DNA of 43,661 nt, taken from contig CANJMS010000008.1 of NCBI GenBank assembly GCA_947475825.1, forward strand, positions 1-43,661. Direction: 5' to 3'. Below are positions 27,146 through 36,592 of the stretch, one piece after another. The stretch is from Nitrosomonadales bacterium. Its GTDB lineage: Bacteria; Pseudomonadota; Gammaproteobacteria; Burkholderiales; Gallionellaceae. The notes under the pieces were generated by a model. That model had not been told where the DNA came from, searched no databases, and saw only the letters and a program-made list of their open reading frames with translations. Each line of letters opens with the position of its first letter. Positions within the stretch are counted from its first letter, which is position 1. The position numbers and the translations under genes are program-made.

Positions 27146-28574
27146 TACTTTCTCCTCTAATTAATTTTTTTACTGCTGCTTCATCAAATCCGCTCATGTC
27201 AACTTTCAAGCAGGCCATACATTCTGTGGTGACGATCATTACTTCGCGCACGCCGTGCAATTGTGCCAATTTTTTCTGCAATTCGATACCGGCAATTTTA
27301 TTCATAACAGACAGTGGGTACATTTTAGTGCGGACTGCGGCGGGTGCTTGCATGGTGCTGGCGATGATGAGCCATAGCAAGAGCAGGCCGATGGCAAATA
27401 TAAAAACTGCGTCGCCACCGACATGCTGCATCAATAACCCCCCTGCCATTGCGCCGCAAAATGCGCCTAAAAATTGCACGCTGCTGTATACCCCCATGGC
27501 CGTGCCTTTGGCGGCGACGGGTGCGATTTTACTAATCATCGAGGGCAGGGTTGCTTCGAGTATGTTAAATGCGGTGAAGAACAGCAGCATGGCGAAGGCG
27601 ATGCCCCACACGCTGTGTTGCATGAGCATCAATAATAATTGTCCGGTTGCAGCTAAGGCAATCGCGCCCATAAAAATCTGTTTCATGCGGGCTTTTTTCT
27701 CAGCGATGAGGATGGGTGGCACCATGAGCATGAATGCGATTAACATGACGGGTAGATAGAGTTGCCAATGCTGCGCGACTTCCATGCCATTATTTTTCAG
27801 TACGAACGGCACTTGCATGAACACGGACATCAATATCGCATGCAGTGCAAAAATGCCGAAATCCAGTCGCAACAATTCTTTGTTGCGCAGCACTTCGGCA
27901 AAACGATTACTGCTCACCCCCATCTCGGAATGAAAGCGCGTGATCGCTGGATTGGGAATAACGTACACGACAACCAGCATGGCGAGCAAGGCCAGCACAC
28001 CCGTCAGCACAAATATCCCCGGCACATCGATTGCCTGATATAACACGGGGGACAACACCAGCGAGATCGAGAAGGTGATGCCGATGGTGATGCCGATCAT
28101 TGCCATGGCTTTGGTGCGGTGTTCTTCGCGGGTGAGGTCGGCGGTGAGCGCCATGACGGCGGCATTGATCGCGCCTGCGCCTTGAATAATGCGCCCGGCG
28201 ATCACCCAATAAATATTATCTGCATACGCCGCGATAAAACTGCCCAGTGCAAACAGTATGAGGCCGATCAAGATGACGGGTTTTCGCCCGTAGCGATCAG
28301 ACAGCCAGCCTGCGGGAATCTGCAGGATTGCCTGAGTGAGCCCATATGCACCCAACGCCAGCCCGACCAGCATTTTATTATCCCCGCCAGGTAGCCGCTC
28401 GGTGGCGTAGATCGCGAAAACGGGCAGGATGATAAACAGCCCCAGCATACGCAGGCCATAGATGCTGGCCAGCCCCATGCTGGCGCGACGCTCAATGGGG
28501 TTCATAGAGTCTGAGTCGGGCGTGGCGGTAAGGTCTGGCGTAAGCGGTGGGGCTGGCATTGAGGAGTTAGGCAT
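27132..28574 (-). CDS. MFS transporter with C-terminal soluble domain
   Basis: A 480-residue major facilitator with 12 predicted helices. The loop 2-3 motif [13 protein letters not shown] near residue 87 is the MFS signature, and the N-half resembles drug/proton antiporters. After the last helix (about residue 412) comes a soluble extension of roughly 65 residues ([40 protein letters not shown]) that looks like a small ferredoxin-like or HMA-type fold without the CXXC metal site. The start is uncertain: residue 24 (28505) may be the real Met, as no clear ribosome site is seen. Substrate unknown. Confidence 0.88.
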   Translation of the reverse strand: MPNSSMPAPPLTPDLTATPDSDSMNPIERRASMGLASIYGLRMLGLFIILPVFAIYATERLPGGDNKMLVGLALGAYGLTQAILQIPAGWLSDRYGRKPVILIGLILFALGSFIAAYADNIYWVIAGRIIQGAGAINAAVMALTADLTREEHRTKAMAMIGITIGITFSISLVLSPVLYQAIDVPGIFVLTGVLALLAMLVVVYVIPNPAITRFHSEMGVSSNRFAEVLRNKELLRLDFGIFALHAILMSVFMQVPFVLKNNGMEVAQHWQLYLPVMLIAFMLMVPPILIAEKKARMKQIFMGAIALAATGQLLLMLMQHSVWGIAFAMLLFFTAFNILEATLPSMISKIAPVAAKGTAMGVYSSVQFLGAFCGAMAGGLLMQHVGGDAVFIFAIGLLLLWLIIASTMQAPAAVRTKMYPLSVMNKIAGIELQKKLAQLHGVREVMIVTTECMACLKVDMSGFDEAAVKKLIRGESNVSQ

Positions 28575-28899
28575 GGAAGCGCGCGTATTGAGAAGTTTGG
28601 AATGTAAAAAAATTGGCGTATATTAGCAGGTTGATTCCCAGCCAGATAGAAGCGCAGTTAGCGAAACGCTGATTAGGTGTCTACGCGGATGAATTGCTAC
28701 GTTGCACCAAAGGTACGCAATACGCTATCCGGCAAGCCGGATGCGGAATGGTCAGCACGGTGCTTGAAATTCTGGGGCGCGAAGCGACAGATACCGCATA
28801 CATTGCGGTTTCTGCGCGCCGTGCGCCTTGCCCTTCTTCCCGCTCGCCGACTTAATCAGCGTTTCCTTAAAGATAGGTAGATAGGTATAAATAACACGT
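28575..28899. other. Divergent intergenic region, MFS-ssb / uvrA
   Basis: It contains the small perfect hairpin TCCGGCAAGCCGGA near 28729 within a longer, weaker fold-back (GCACC near 28703 to GGTGC near 28763), and ACCGCA-TACAT-TGCGGT near 28796. Before uvrA, the direct duplication GATAGGTA GATAGGTA and a TATAAA box near 28887 may be promoter parts. No LexA box (CTGT-N8-ACAG) was found. Confidence 0.4.
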
Positions 28900-31728
28900 A
28901 TGGACAGCATAAAAATTCGCGGCGCACGCACGCACAACCTTAAAAACATCAGCCTTGATCTGCCGCGCAATAAGCTGGTGGTGATTACCGGCCTGTCTGG
29001 CTCGGGTAAATCTTCATTGGCTTTTGACACCTTGTACGCCGAAGGGCAGCGGCGTTATGTGGAATCTTTGTCCGCCTATGCGCGGCAATTTTTGCAGCTC
29101 ATGGAAAAACCGGATGTGGATTTAATTGAAGGTTTGTCACCCGCTATTGCCATTGAGCAAAAAGCCACCTCGCATAACCCGCGTTCCACAGTCGGCACGG
29201 TCACTGAAATTCACGATTATTTACGGCTGTTGTTTGCGCGTGCGGGCGATCCCTATTGCGCGGAGCATGATCTGGTTTTGCAAGCGCAGAGCGTGGCGCA
29301 GATGGTGGATAACATGCTGCTACTGCCGATCGACACGCGCATCATGATTCTGTCGCCGCTGGTGGTTGAACGTAAGGGTGAGCAGCTGGAATTATTTGAC
29401 GAGCTGCGCGCACAAGGTTTTGTGCGTCTGCGTGTGAATGGCACAGTATATGAAATAGATAAATTGCCCGCTCTGCATAAAAATAAAAAACATACCGTTG
29501 AAATCGTGGTTGATCGCTTAAAAATCAACGCGGAAAATAAACAACGTCTGGCAGAATCATTTGAAACAGCCTTGCGCCATGCTGAGGGTCGGGCGATTGC
29601 AGTGGAGATGGATAGCGGGCGCGAGCATTTATTTTCGGCGAAATTTGCCTGCCCCATTTGCGGTTATTCGCTGCCTGAATTGGAGCCGCGCTTGTTCTCG
29701 TTTAACAACCCGATGGGCGCGTGTCCGGAGTGTGATGGTCTGGGAAACATCAGTTTTTTTGATCCTAGGCGCATCGTCGCTTTTCCGCAATTATCTTTAA
29801 GCTCAGGCGCGATTAAAGGTTGGGATAGGCGTAATCAGTTTTATTATCAAATGCTGGACAGTCTGGCGCGGCAGTATGATTTTGATCTGGAGCGTCCCTT
29901 TGAAAGTCTGCCCGAAAAAATTCAGCAAGTTATTTTGTACGGTAGCGGAAAAGTTGAAATCCCCTTTAAGTATCTCAATGAACGTGGCAAGCCCACGCTG
30001 CGTGAACACGCTTTTGAAGGCATTGTTCATAATTTGGAGCGGCGTTACAAGGAAACGGATTTGCCCACTGTGCGTGAAGAGTTGGCTAAATATCTCAACA
30101 CCTGCGTTTGCCCACAGTGTAAGGGCACGCGCCTGCGGCATGAAGCACGCCATGTACGGATTGGTGATTCAACGATTTATGAATTAAGTGCGCTGCCGTT
30201 GAAGCAGGCACTGGTAATTTTTAAATCCCTCGATTTACCCGGGCACAAAAAAACCATTGCCGATCGTATCGTGCAGGAAATTATCAGCCGGCTTAATTTT
30301 CTGGTTAACGTGGGGTTGGAGTATCTGTCGCTGGACCGCTCAGCCGAGACTTTGTCCGGCGGAGAATCGCAGCGCATTCGACTGGCATCGCAGATTGGTT
30401 CGGGCTTAACCGGTGTCATGTATGTGCTGGATGAACCTTCAATCGGCTTGCATCAGCGTGACAATGATCGCTTGCTGGGAACGCTCAAACGGCTGCGCGA
30501 TATGGGTAACAGCATCATTGTGGTGGAACATGATGCGGATGCAATCTTGGCCGCAGATTACGTTGTCGATATGGGGCCGGGTGCGGGAGAGTATGGTGGC
30601 AAGGTCGTCGCGCAAGGCACGCCACAGGAAGTGTGTGCTAACCTCGATTCGCTGACGGGTGATTATTTATGCGGTCGCCGAAAAATTGAAATGCCCGGGA
30701 AGCTGGTTGCCCCCGACAAAAAACGCATGTTGCAAATCAAGGGGGCGAGTGGAAATAATCTGAAGCAGGTCACCTTGAATTTGCCAGTGGGCTTGTTTGT
30801 GTGCATTACGGGTGTTTCCGGTTCGGGCAAATCTACACTCATTAACGACACGCTATACCATGCAGTCGCGCACCATTTGTATGGCAGCAGCACGGAGCCT
30901 GCGCCTTACGCTTCAATCACCGGGTTGGAATTTTTTGACAAAGTAATCAACGTCGATCAAAGTCCGATAGGCCGCACGCCCCGCTCTAACCCCGCCACTT
31001 ACACGGGCTTGTTTACGCCTATTCGCGAGCTGTGTGCCGGTCTGCCGCAATCGCGCGAGCGTGGCTACGGGCCAGGACGTTTCTCTTTTAATGTTAAAGG
31101 GGGGCGGTGCGAATCCTGTCAGGGTGATGGTGTAATTAAAGTGGAAATGCATTTCCTGCCCGATTTATATGTGCCGTGTGATATTTGTCATGGTATGCGT
31201 TACAACCGCGAAACCTTGGAAATACAATACAAAGGTAAAAATATTCACCAGATTTTACAAATGACAGTGGAGCAGGCGCATGAGTTTTTCAAGGCCGTCC
31301 CGATTGTCGCACGCAAGCTGCAAACCATGCTGGATGTTGGTCTTGGCTATATTACTTTGGGGCAGAGTGCGACTACGCTGTCGGGTGGCGAAGCGCAGCG
31401 CATTAAATTATCGCTGGAGCTGTCCAAACGCGACACGGGACGCACGCTGTACATTCTGGATGAGCCGACCACGGGTTTGCACTTTCACGATATAGCCCTG
31501 CTGCTGAAAGTGCTGCATAAATTGCGTGATCAGGGCAATACCCTGGTAGTGATCGAACACAATCTGGATGTCATGAAAACTGCCGACTGGATTATTGATT
31601 TGGGACCCGATGGCGGTGAAGGGGGCGGGCAGATTGTCGCCCAGGGCTCACCTTTCGATGTTGCCCACAACCCCGATAGCGCAACAGGTATTTATTTAAA
31701 GGATGTGTTGCCGAACAGGGAAAAGTAG
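28900..31728 (+). CDS. uvrA: Excinuclease ABC subunit UvrA
   Basis: A 942-residue damage-recognition ATPase of nucleotide excision repair. It has two ABC modules. Module one has Walker [10 protein letters not shown] (K37), the zinc module C251-C254...C275-C278, and signature [12 protein letters not shown]. Module two has Walker [10 protein letters not shown] (K644), zinc module C737-C740...C760-C763, and signature [12 protein letters not shown] with Walker [12 protein letters not shown]. All catalytic elements are intact and the length is normal. The upstream region lacks an evident LexA operator, so SOS control is not supported by the sequence. Confidence 0.98.
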   Translation: MDSIKIRGARTHNLKNISLDLPRNKLVVITGLSGSGKSSLAFDTLYAEGQRRYVESLSAYARQFLQLMEKPDVDLIEGLSPAIAIEQKATSHNPRSTVGTVTEIHDYLRLLFARAGDPYCAEHDLVLQAQSVAQMVDNMLLLPIDTRIMILSPLVVERKGEQLELFDELRAQGFVRLRVNGTVYEIDKLPALHKNKKHTVEIVVDRLKINAENKQRLAESFETALRHAEGRAIAVEMDSGREHLFSAKFACPICGYSLPELEPRLFSFNNPMGACPECDGLGNISFFDPRRIVAFPQLSLSSGAIKGWDRRNQFYYQMLDSLARQYDFDLERPFESLPEKIQQVILYGSGKVEIPFKYLNERGKPTLREHAFEGIVHNLERRYKETDLPTVREELAKYLNTCVCPQCKGTRLRHEARHVRIGDSTIYELSALPLKQALVIFKSLDLPGHKKTIADRIVQEIISRLNFLVNVGLEYLSLDRSAETLSGGESQRIRLASQIGSGLTGVMYVLDEPSIGLHQRDNDRLLGTLKRLRDMGNSIIVVEHDADAILAADYVVDMGPGAGEYGGKVVAQGTPQEVCANLDSLTGDYLCGRRKIEMPGKLVAPDKKRMLQIKGASGNNLKQVTLNLPVGLFVCITGVSGSGKSTLINDTLYHAVAHHLYGSSTEPAPYASITGLEFFDKVINVDQSPIGRTPRSNPATYTGLFTPIRELCAGLPQSRERGYGPGRFSFNVKGGRCESCQGDGVIKVEMHFLPDLYVPCDICHGMRYNRETLEIQYKGKNIHQILQMTVEQAHEFFKAVPIVARKLQTMLDVGLGYITLGQSATTLSGGEAQRIKLSLELSKRDTGRTLYILDEPTTGLHFHDIALLLKVLHKLRDQGNTLVVIEHNLDVMKTADWIIDLGPDGGEGGGQIVAQGSPFDVAHNPDSATGIYLKDVLPNREK

Positions 31729-31747
31729 ATGTTTTTGCTGCATTGCC

Positions 31748-31801
31748 ATTTGCCCGTGCTCCGCAAACTTGCGGCTATTTATAGCTACCGGCACAGCAAA
31801 T
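31748..31801. other. Possible three-way-junction structure between uvrA and apaH
   Basis: Outer stem ATTTGC/GCAAAT plus GTGC/GCAC encloses two small perfect hairpins: CCGCAA-AC-TTGCGG (31761-31774) and CTAT-TT-ATAG (31775-31784). It sits between convergent genes. It may act as a two-way transcription stop, but neither side has a strong T-run. Confidence 0.4.
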
Positions 31802-31804
31802 CAA

Positions 31805-32623
31805 TTAAGGTTCAGTGCGTGATGAGGTGCATGGAACCTGAAATACTTTTCTGTCTTCCAGCCGAATGGCGGTTAACGCGCCGCCCCATACACATCCGGT
31901 ATCCAGTGCAATGACATTCGGCGTAATTTTTAATCCCAGTGCCGACCAATGCCCGCAGATGATGATCGCATCAGCATTGGCACGGCCCGGCACATCAAAC
32001 CACGGGTAATATCCAGCCGGAATATTTTGTAGCTCAGCTTTGAATTTTAAATCCATCTCGCCCGCTGCGGTGCAAATACGCATTCTAGTAAAGGCGTTGG
32101 TAATCACACGCAATCGGTCAAAGCCCGGCAGATCATCACGCCAGATGCGCGGCTTATTGCCATACATGTGTTGAAGAAAACTTACATAGCCTTGGCCATA
32201 TAATTCTGTTTCTACTTCGCTGGCGAGTTGCTGCGCCTGTGCCACGGTCCAACTGGGCAGCAAGCCTGCGTGTAACAGTACAAATTTATTTTCTCGGTAG
32301 ATTAAGCGTTGTGCTCTTAGCCAGGTTAACAGATCGTCCCGGTCTGGTGCGCTTAAAATTTCCTGCAAGGTATCGTTGCGGTGAATTTTTGCTGTGCCTG
32401 CGGCCACTGCCAGCAGATGTAAATCATGATTGCCCAGCACGATGATTGCAGCATCCCCCAGCGCTTTCACCAGCCGCAACACGTCTAGTGAGTTGGGACC
32501 TCGATTAACCAAATCGCCCACAAACCACAGGCGATCTGCGGCTGGATTAAAGTGTATCTGTGACAACAGTTTTTTCAGTTCAGCGCAGCAGCCCTGGATG
32601 TCACCTATCGCGTAAGTCGCCAT
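31805..32623 (-). CDS. apaH: Symmetrical diadenosine tetraphosphatase ApaH
   Basis: A 272-residue metallophosphatase that splits Ap4A into two ADP. In some bacteria it also removes Np4 caps from RNA. The metal-site motifs are GDIQG near residue 7, GDLVNRGPNS near 36 and GNHDLH near 64, and a later GHWSALG and DTGCVWGG complete the family pattern. Length is normal. It is convergent with uvrA and lies 100 bp downstream of the nitrate-uptake genes on the same strand. Confidence 0.95.
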   Translation of the reverse strand: MATYAIGDIQGCCAELKKLLSQIHFNPAADRLWFVGDLVNRGPNSLDVLRLVKALGDAAIIVLGNHDLHLLAVAAGTAKIHRNDTLQEILSAPDRDDLLTWLRAQRLIYRENKFVLLHAGLLPSWTVAQAQQLASEVETELYGQGYVSFLQHMYGNKPRIWRDDLPGFDRLRVITNAFTRMRICTAAGEMDLKFKAELQNIPAGYYPWFDVPGRANADAIIICGHWSALGLKITPNVIALDTGCVWGGALTAIRLEDRKVFQVPCTSSRTEP

Positions 32624-32723
32624 ATCAATCTATTTTCCTTATACTTTATTCACATCTTGCATAGAGTCCAATGACGTACTGAGGTATCAGCGCGTAACTA
32701 TGCCACCATTGCCCATTCCTATC

Positions 32724-33662
32724 TTATTTCCGTAGTCCCAATAAAATTTCCTCCGCCTTAACACCGCAATAAACATATATCCCCAGCCCAACCAGCAAGC
32801 CCACCGCAGTCAGCATCATCCACACACCCTGCAAGGATTCTGCTCCGTTATTCAGCGCGCCTTTGAACATCAGCATAAGCGCTTCGATGGAAACGGCTAT
32901 CAGGATGGCGGCGATAAAGAGCGTGATCGTGCGCCGTGTGGAGCTGTGGCGCAGAATATCTTTACGCATTAGCACCTCTTCTTCCAAAATGGTTTTGCCC
33001 AAATCAAAAATAGCCAAGGCTAGCGTGATGAAAATAATGATGCTGAAAGGTTTAAGCTGTATTGCTTCCAGCGTATGTCCTGCCTGAAAAATGGTGGCAA
33101 TATCGCTGAATGCCGCGTACAGCAATACCAGCACCACGCTCAGCAGGCCAATCACAATTAATACATAAATAGATTTAAAGAATGGTTCAAAGTGACTGCG
33201 CGAGCTATCGCCCATAAAAAATGCAATCGTTTTTGCGAGGTCTAAATCCAACACTAAATAACCGTGCTGCGAGGTGGCTGGGTTAGTCAATTTAACTGCC
33301 GCGCTTACGCATAATTTGTTATTGACCGTTGAAAGATACGGCTCGGTCACCACCACCTGATCGGAATGATGCGCCAGAATAAAGTAAGGGCGTTGGCTGC
33401 GATTCTTGCCCAAACTGCTATGAGTATGGCGCATTTTTTCCGAGTGATTCACATTTTCACTGGTCTGAATGCCCTGTTGATCCAGCGTATAAATCAAGGT
33501 GGCAAAAGGATAATGGTGGCTGAGCGCATTCAATGCTTGCCGTAATTTATCCGAATCACTAAGCAACTCCGGGGACGAAATTCCGCCGAGTATGGTCGCC
33601 AACAATTCCTGCAAGCCTAGCCGATGTTCGCGGTATCGTTCGATGATGTTGAGATAGTTCAT
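32724..33662 (-). CDS. PDC-sensor-type membrane protein
   Basis: A 312-residue protein. Its first 150 residues (FATLIYTLDQQGIQTSENV; SQRPYFILAHHSDQVVVTEPY) match the PDC/Cache extracytoplasmic sensor pattern. Four membrane helices follow (about 166-188, 205-222, 245-265 and 282-302). There is no histidine kinase, cyclase or methyl-acceptor domain, and no helix before the PDC part, so its topology is odd. It is the last gene of the nitrate-uptake unit, 28 bp after the porin. I infer that it senses or assists uptake, but no output domain is visible. Confidence 0.75.
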   Translation of the reverse strand: MNYLNIIERYREHRLGLQELLATILGGISSPELLSDSDKLRQALNALSHHYPFATLIYTLDQQGIQTSENVNHSEKMRHTHSSLGKNRSQRPYFILAHHSDQVVVTEPYLSTVNNKLCVSAAVKLTNPATSQHGYLVLDLDLAKTIAFFMGDSSRSHFEPFFKSIYVLIVIGLLSVVLVLLYAAFSDIATIFQAGHTLEAIQLKPFSIIIFITLALAIFDLGKTILEEEVLMRKDILRHSSTRRTITLFIAAILIAVSIEALMLMFKGALNNGAESLQGVWMMLTAVGLLVGLGIYVYCGVKAEEILLGLRK

Positions 33663-33690
33663 GGCAATAATAATATTAATATTTCAAAAG

Positions 33691-34956
33691 TTAAAACTTC
33701 ACTTCGCCCCACAGCCAGAATTTATCGGTGTCGATACGAGCAGGCTCGCTGTCTGATTTAAAGGTCCCATATTTGACACCGAGCAGATAGTTCCGGTCAA
33801 AGTTTTTGGTGGCAATTAAATTCCACTCGGTGCCATATTTTGTGCTGCCTTTATCGGTTCGATAGTCGTGATAAACAGCGCCAAGTTTTATGTCGGACAA
33901 GGTGGTGTACGCAGATAAATAGGCATCTTTCAAGCCTGTTGCAGGGGTGGTTAAAAACATATCAACCCAGCCATTAAATGCGTGTAACGTGGCTAACGGT
34001 GTTGAGAATGATTTAACACCATCCCCGCCAAGCACTTCATAGCCAAGCTTGAATTCAGCCACTTTTATATCTAGGCCACCCTCTACCAACGAGTAGGGAT
34101 TACTATATTTTGCGGGGTTATCCTTGTAGTTGGATTGCGTTGCATATTCCATTGTGTAGAGCAATGTAGTGGTTTTCAGAGGCATGTTACCTTTAAATCT
34201 CAGGCCATAAGTTTTAGTCGAATTGACCTGATTGGCAGCAGGTAAATCGTAATCCAGTAAGTAGCCATATGCGACGATTTCACCATAGCTTAATCCTTTG
34301 TAATTGACATTAAAAATGGGTGAGTTCATTTTATGATTGCCCGCCGCCGCCCCCGATTTAGCAATGGCTGCATCACTATTTATGCGATTAGCATTGGTTA
34401 AATATCCCAGCGTAATTTTCGTGTCTGGTAAGTAATCATTGACCAAGGTCAATGCATCAAAAGTCTGTTCATTTTGCCGCCAACCGACATTGGCGATAAA
34501 TCGGGCGTTGTCGAGTATGAGCCGCTGCCGACCGTATTTCAGGGTGGTTCTACTGTCGAGGTCTTTGTAACTCAGATACGCTTGGTTCATTTCTGTCGTC
34601 TCTGGATCAACCACGATGGCATAACGGGTCTGGCCATTAGCTGTGCTGTTATAACGCTCACCGCCTAATGATTTCAGCGTTTCTGCTTCTACCAGCACCG
34701 CAAAGTTTTTGAATGTAGCCGTTTCATAACCAAAGCGCAGTCGCACAGTTGAGGCATCTGCTTTATTGGGTGTGGTTGTTTTCCCGGGGTTACGCACGCC
34801 TTCGTAACGATATTGCAAGCTGGCTGAATCTTTGCCGCCCGTGATGGCTTCTGTGATGGTCTCGGCAGCGTGCGATTTTGATACGAGTGCCAAAAACATT
34901 ATGGCCGCCAGAACTGTTGAGAGTTGATGCATAAAACTATTGCCAGGCTGATTCAT
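33691..34956 (-). CDS. Outer-membrane porin, alginate-export (AlgE-like) family
   Basis: A 421-residue protein with a cleavable signal peptide (cleavage after VSKSHA, about residue 30). Alternating beta-strand pattern follows throughout (SLQYRYEGVRN; TLKYGRQRLILDN), ending in phenylalanine (WLWGEVKF), as outer-membrane barrels do. The RQRLILDN-type segment is found in alginate-export family porins, which in many bacteria are simple anion or nutrient pores. Lying between the nitrate ABC transporter and the PDC protein, it probably lets nitrate cross the outer membrane. The ABC ATPase gene ends 37 bp before it. Confidence 0.8.
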   Translation of the reverse strand: MNQPGNSFMHQLSTVLAAIMFLALVSKSHAAETITEAITGGKDSASLQYRYEGVRNPGKTTTPNKADASTVRLRFGYETATFKNFAVLVEAETLKSLGGERYNSTANGQTRYAIVVDPETTEMNQAYLSYKDLDSRTTLKYGRQRLILDNARFIANVGWRQNEQTFDALTLVNDYLPDTKITLGYLTNANRINSDAAIAKSGAAAGNHKMNSPIFNVNYKGLSYGEIVAYGYLLDYDLPAANQVNSTKTYGLRFKGNMPLKTTTLLYTMEYATQSNYKDNPAKYSNPYSLVEGGLDIKVAEFKLGYEVLGGDGVKSFSTPLATLHAFNGWVDMFLTTPATGLKDAYLSAYTTLSDIKLGAVYHDYRTDKGSTKYGTEWNLIATKNFDRNYLLGVKYGTFKSDSEPARIDTDKFWLWGEVKF

Positions 34957-34993
34957 GATATTGTCCCCAGTGGTGCGTGTGATTAAATAAAAT

Positions 34994-35794
34994 TTATGCG
35001 GCTGTTTTTGCGTGCTTTTGATACAAAAATTTCAACACTTCACTTCGTAACAAGTGATAGTGGGTGTTGCTAGCCAGTGCCATACGGTCACGCGGCTGGG
35101 GTAAATCAACATCCAGGGTAGAGCCGATGGTGGCTGCTGGGCCATTGGTCATCATCACGATGCGATCAGAAAGCAATACTGCTTCATCCACATCGTGTGT
35201 CACCATTACCACTGTGCTTTGCGTGGCGGCCACAATTTTCATCAGCTCATCTTGCAAATGGGCGCGAGTCAAGGCATCCAGCGCGCCGAAAGGCTCATCC
35301 ATTAACAGCACATTGGGTTGCATGGATAAAGCGCGTGCAATACCTACACGTTGTTTCATGCCGCCAGAAATTTCATGCGGATATTTATCCGTGGCATGGC
35401 TGAGATGCACCAAAGCCAGTGCTTCCAGAGTGCGCTGCTTGAGTTGCAAGGGGCTTTCTGTTGCACCAAATACGCGCTCTACCGCTAAGTGGATATTGCC
35501 GAAGCAAGTGAGCCACGGCAGTAGCGAGTGATTTTGAAATACCACACCACGATCTGGCCCTGGCCCTGCAATCTCACGCCCAGCACAAAACATGAAGCCG
35601 CTGGAAGGGGCGAGCAAACCAGCAAACAGATTAAGCAAAGTAGATTTGCCGCAACCGGAGTGACCGATTAGCGTGATGAATTCGCCCTTGCTGATTCTCA
35701 GGTTGATGTTTTCTAGCGCGACGAATTTTCCTTGCTTGGTGTCGAACGACATCCGTACATTTTCGGCCAATACATACTTTTGTAGTGTGTTCAT
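34994..35794 (-). CDS. Nitrate-type ABC transporter ATPase
   Basis: A 266-residue ABC ATPase with Walker A GHSGCGKST (44-52), Q-loop Q87, the signature ISGGMKQR (142-149) and Walker B VLLMDEPFGALDA (162-174). It belongs to the nitrate/sulfonate/taurine subgroup (NrtD/SsuB-like). The closest reading from context is the NrtD role, because it follows an NrtA-type binding protein and an NrtB-type permease and is 9 bp after the permease. It works in the cytoplasm to drive import. Confidence 0.9.
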   Translation of the reverse strand: MNTLQKYVLAENVRMSFDTKQGKFVALENINLRISKGEFITLIGHSGCGKSTLLNLFAGLLAPSSGFMFCAGREIAGPGPDRGVVFQNHSLLPWLTCFGNIHLAVERVFGATESPLQLKQRTLEALALVHLSHATDKYPHEISGGMKQRVGIARALSMQPNVLLMDEPFGALDALTRAHLQDELMKIVAATQSTVVMVTHDVDEAVLLSDRIVMMTNGPAATIGSTLDVDLPQPRDRMALASNTHYHLLRSEVLKFLYQKHAKTAA

Positions 35795-35803
35795 GGATAT
35801 CCC

Positions 35804-36592
35804 TCAATAACTGAAACGTTTAGCTAGCCACACCAGAATTTTCTCCAGCAATAAACCGATCATACCCACCACAAAAATCGCGATGATGATGTGCTCCACG
35901 TTCAGGTTATTCCATTCGTCCCACACCCAGAATCCAATACCAATGCCGCCGGTCAGCATTTCTGCAGCTACAATAACCAGCCACGCCGTGCCGATGGATA
36001 AGCGAATTCCGGTCAATACAAAAGGCAGCGTTGCGGGAAAAAGAATTTTGGTAAATATTTTCCATTCCGATAATTTGAGCACCCGTGCCACGTTGAGATA
36101 ATCTTGTGGCAACTGGCGCACACCCATGGCGGTATTGATAATCATCGGCCAGATGCAGGAAATGAAAATCACCCAAATGGCCGCTGGATTGGCCGCTTTG
36201 AATACCAGCAAGCCAATTGGCAGCCACGCCAGCGGCGATACGGGACGCAGCATGCTGACGATAGGCGAGGTCATTTTATCTAGGAAATCAAAACGCCCAA
36301 CCATAAACCCCAGCGGTATGCCTATGAGTGCTGCCAGTCCAAAACCTATTCCGACACGTTGCAGTGAGCTAAGAATATTCCAGCCTATACCTTGGTCATT
36401 CGGCCCATTTTCATAAAATGGATTACTGAATAATTCCACCGCAGAATCCCATGTCTTAATTGGCCCCGGCAGGTTGGGGCTGGTTAACGCGATCAATCCC
36501 CACAGGCCGATGAACAAAGCGATACCCAGCACTTGGGGCAGAAGTGTCGCGGTCATGAATTTGCCAGACATCGTGAGCTTGATGGCCATCAC
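35804..36592 (-). CDS. nrtB: Nitrate ABC transporter permease NrtB
   Basis: A 262-residue inner-membrane permease with about six helices. The cytoplasmic coupling loop NVARVLKLSEWKIFTKILFPATLP (split into EAA-type parts near residue 160-183) contacts the ATPase. Segments such as PVSPLAWLPIGLLVFKAA and WLVIVAAEMLTGGIGIGFW are typical of the NrtB/CmpB group. The start overlaps the nrtA stop by four bases. The N-terminus MMAIKLTMSGKFM leaves two possible Met starts. Confidence 0.92.
   Translation of the reverse strand: MMAIKLTMSGKFMTATLLPQVLGIALFIGLWGLIALTSPNLPGPIKTWDSAVELFSNPFYENGPNDQGIGWNILSSLQRVGIGFGLAALIGIPLGFMVGRFDFLDKMTSPIVSMLRPVSPLAWLPIGLLVFKAANPAAIWVIFISCIWPMIINTAMGVRQLPQDYLNVARVLKLSEWKIFTKILFPATLPFVLTGIRLSIGTAWLVIVAAEMLTGGIGIGFWVWDEWNNLNVEHIIIAIFVVGMIGLLLEKILVWLAKRFSY

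Noticed and set aside
28575-28899. LexA/SOS box before uvrA
   Set aside because: No CTGT-N8-ACAG-type sequence was found on either strand.
34970-34985. GGGGACAATAT on the minus strand near the porin start as a further copy of the 17-bp repeat
   Set aside because: Only GGGGACAAT is shared; the CCCACAA half is absent.
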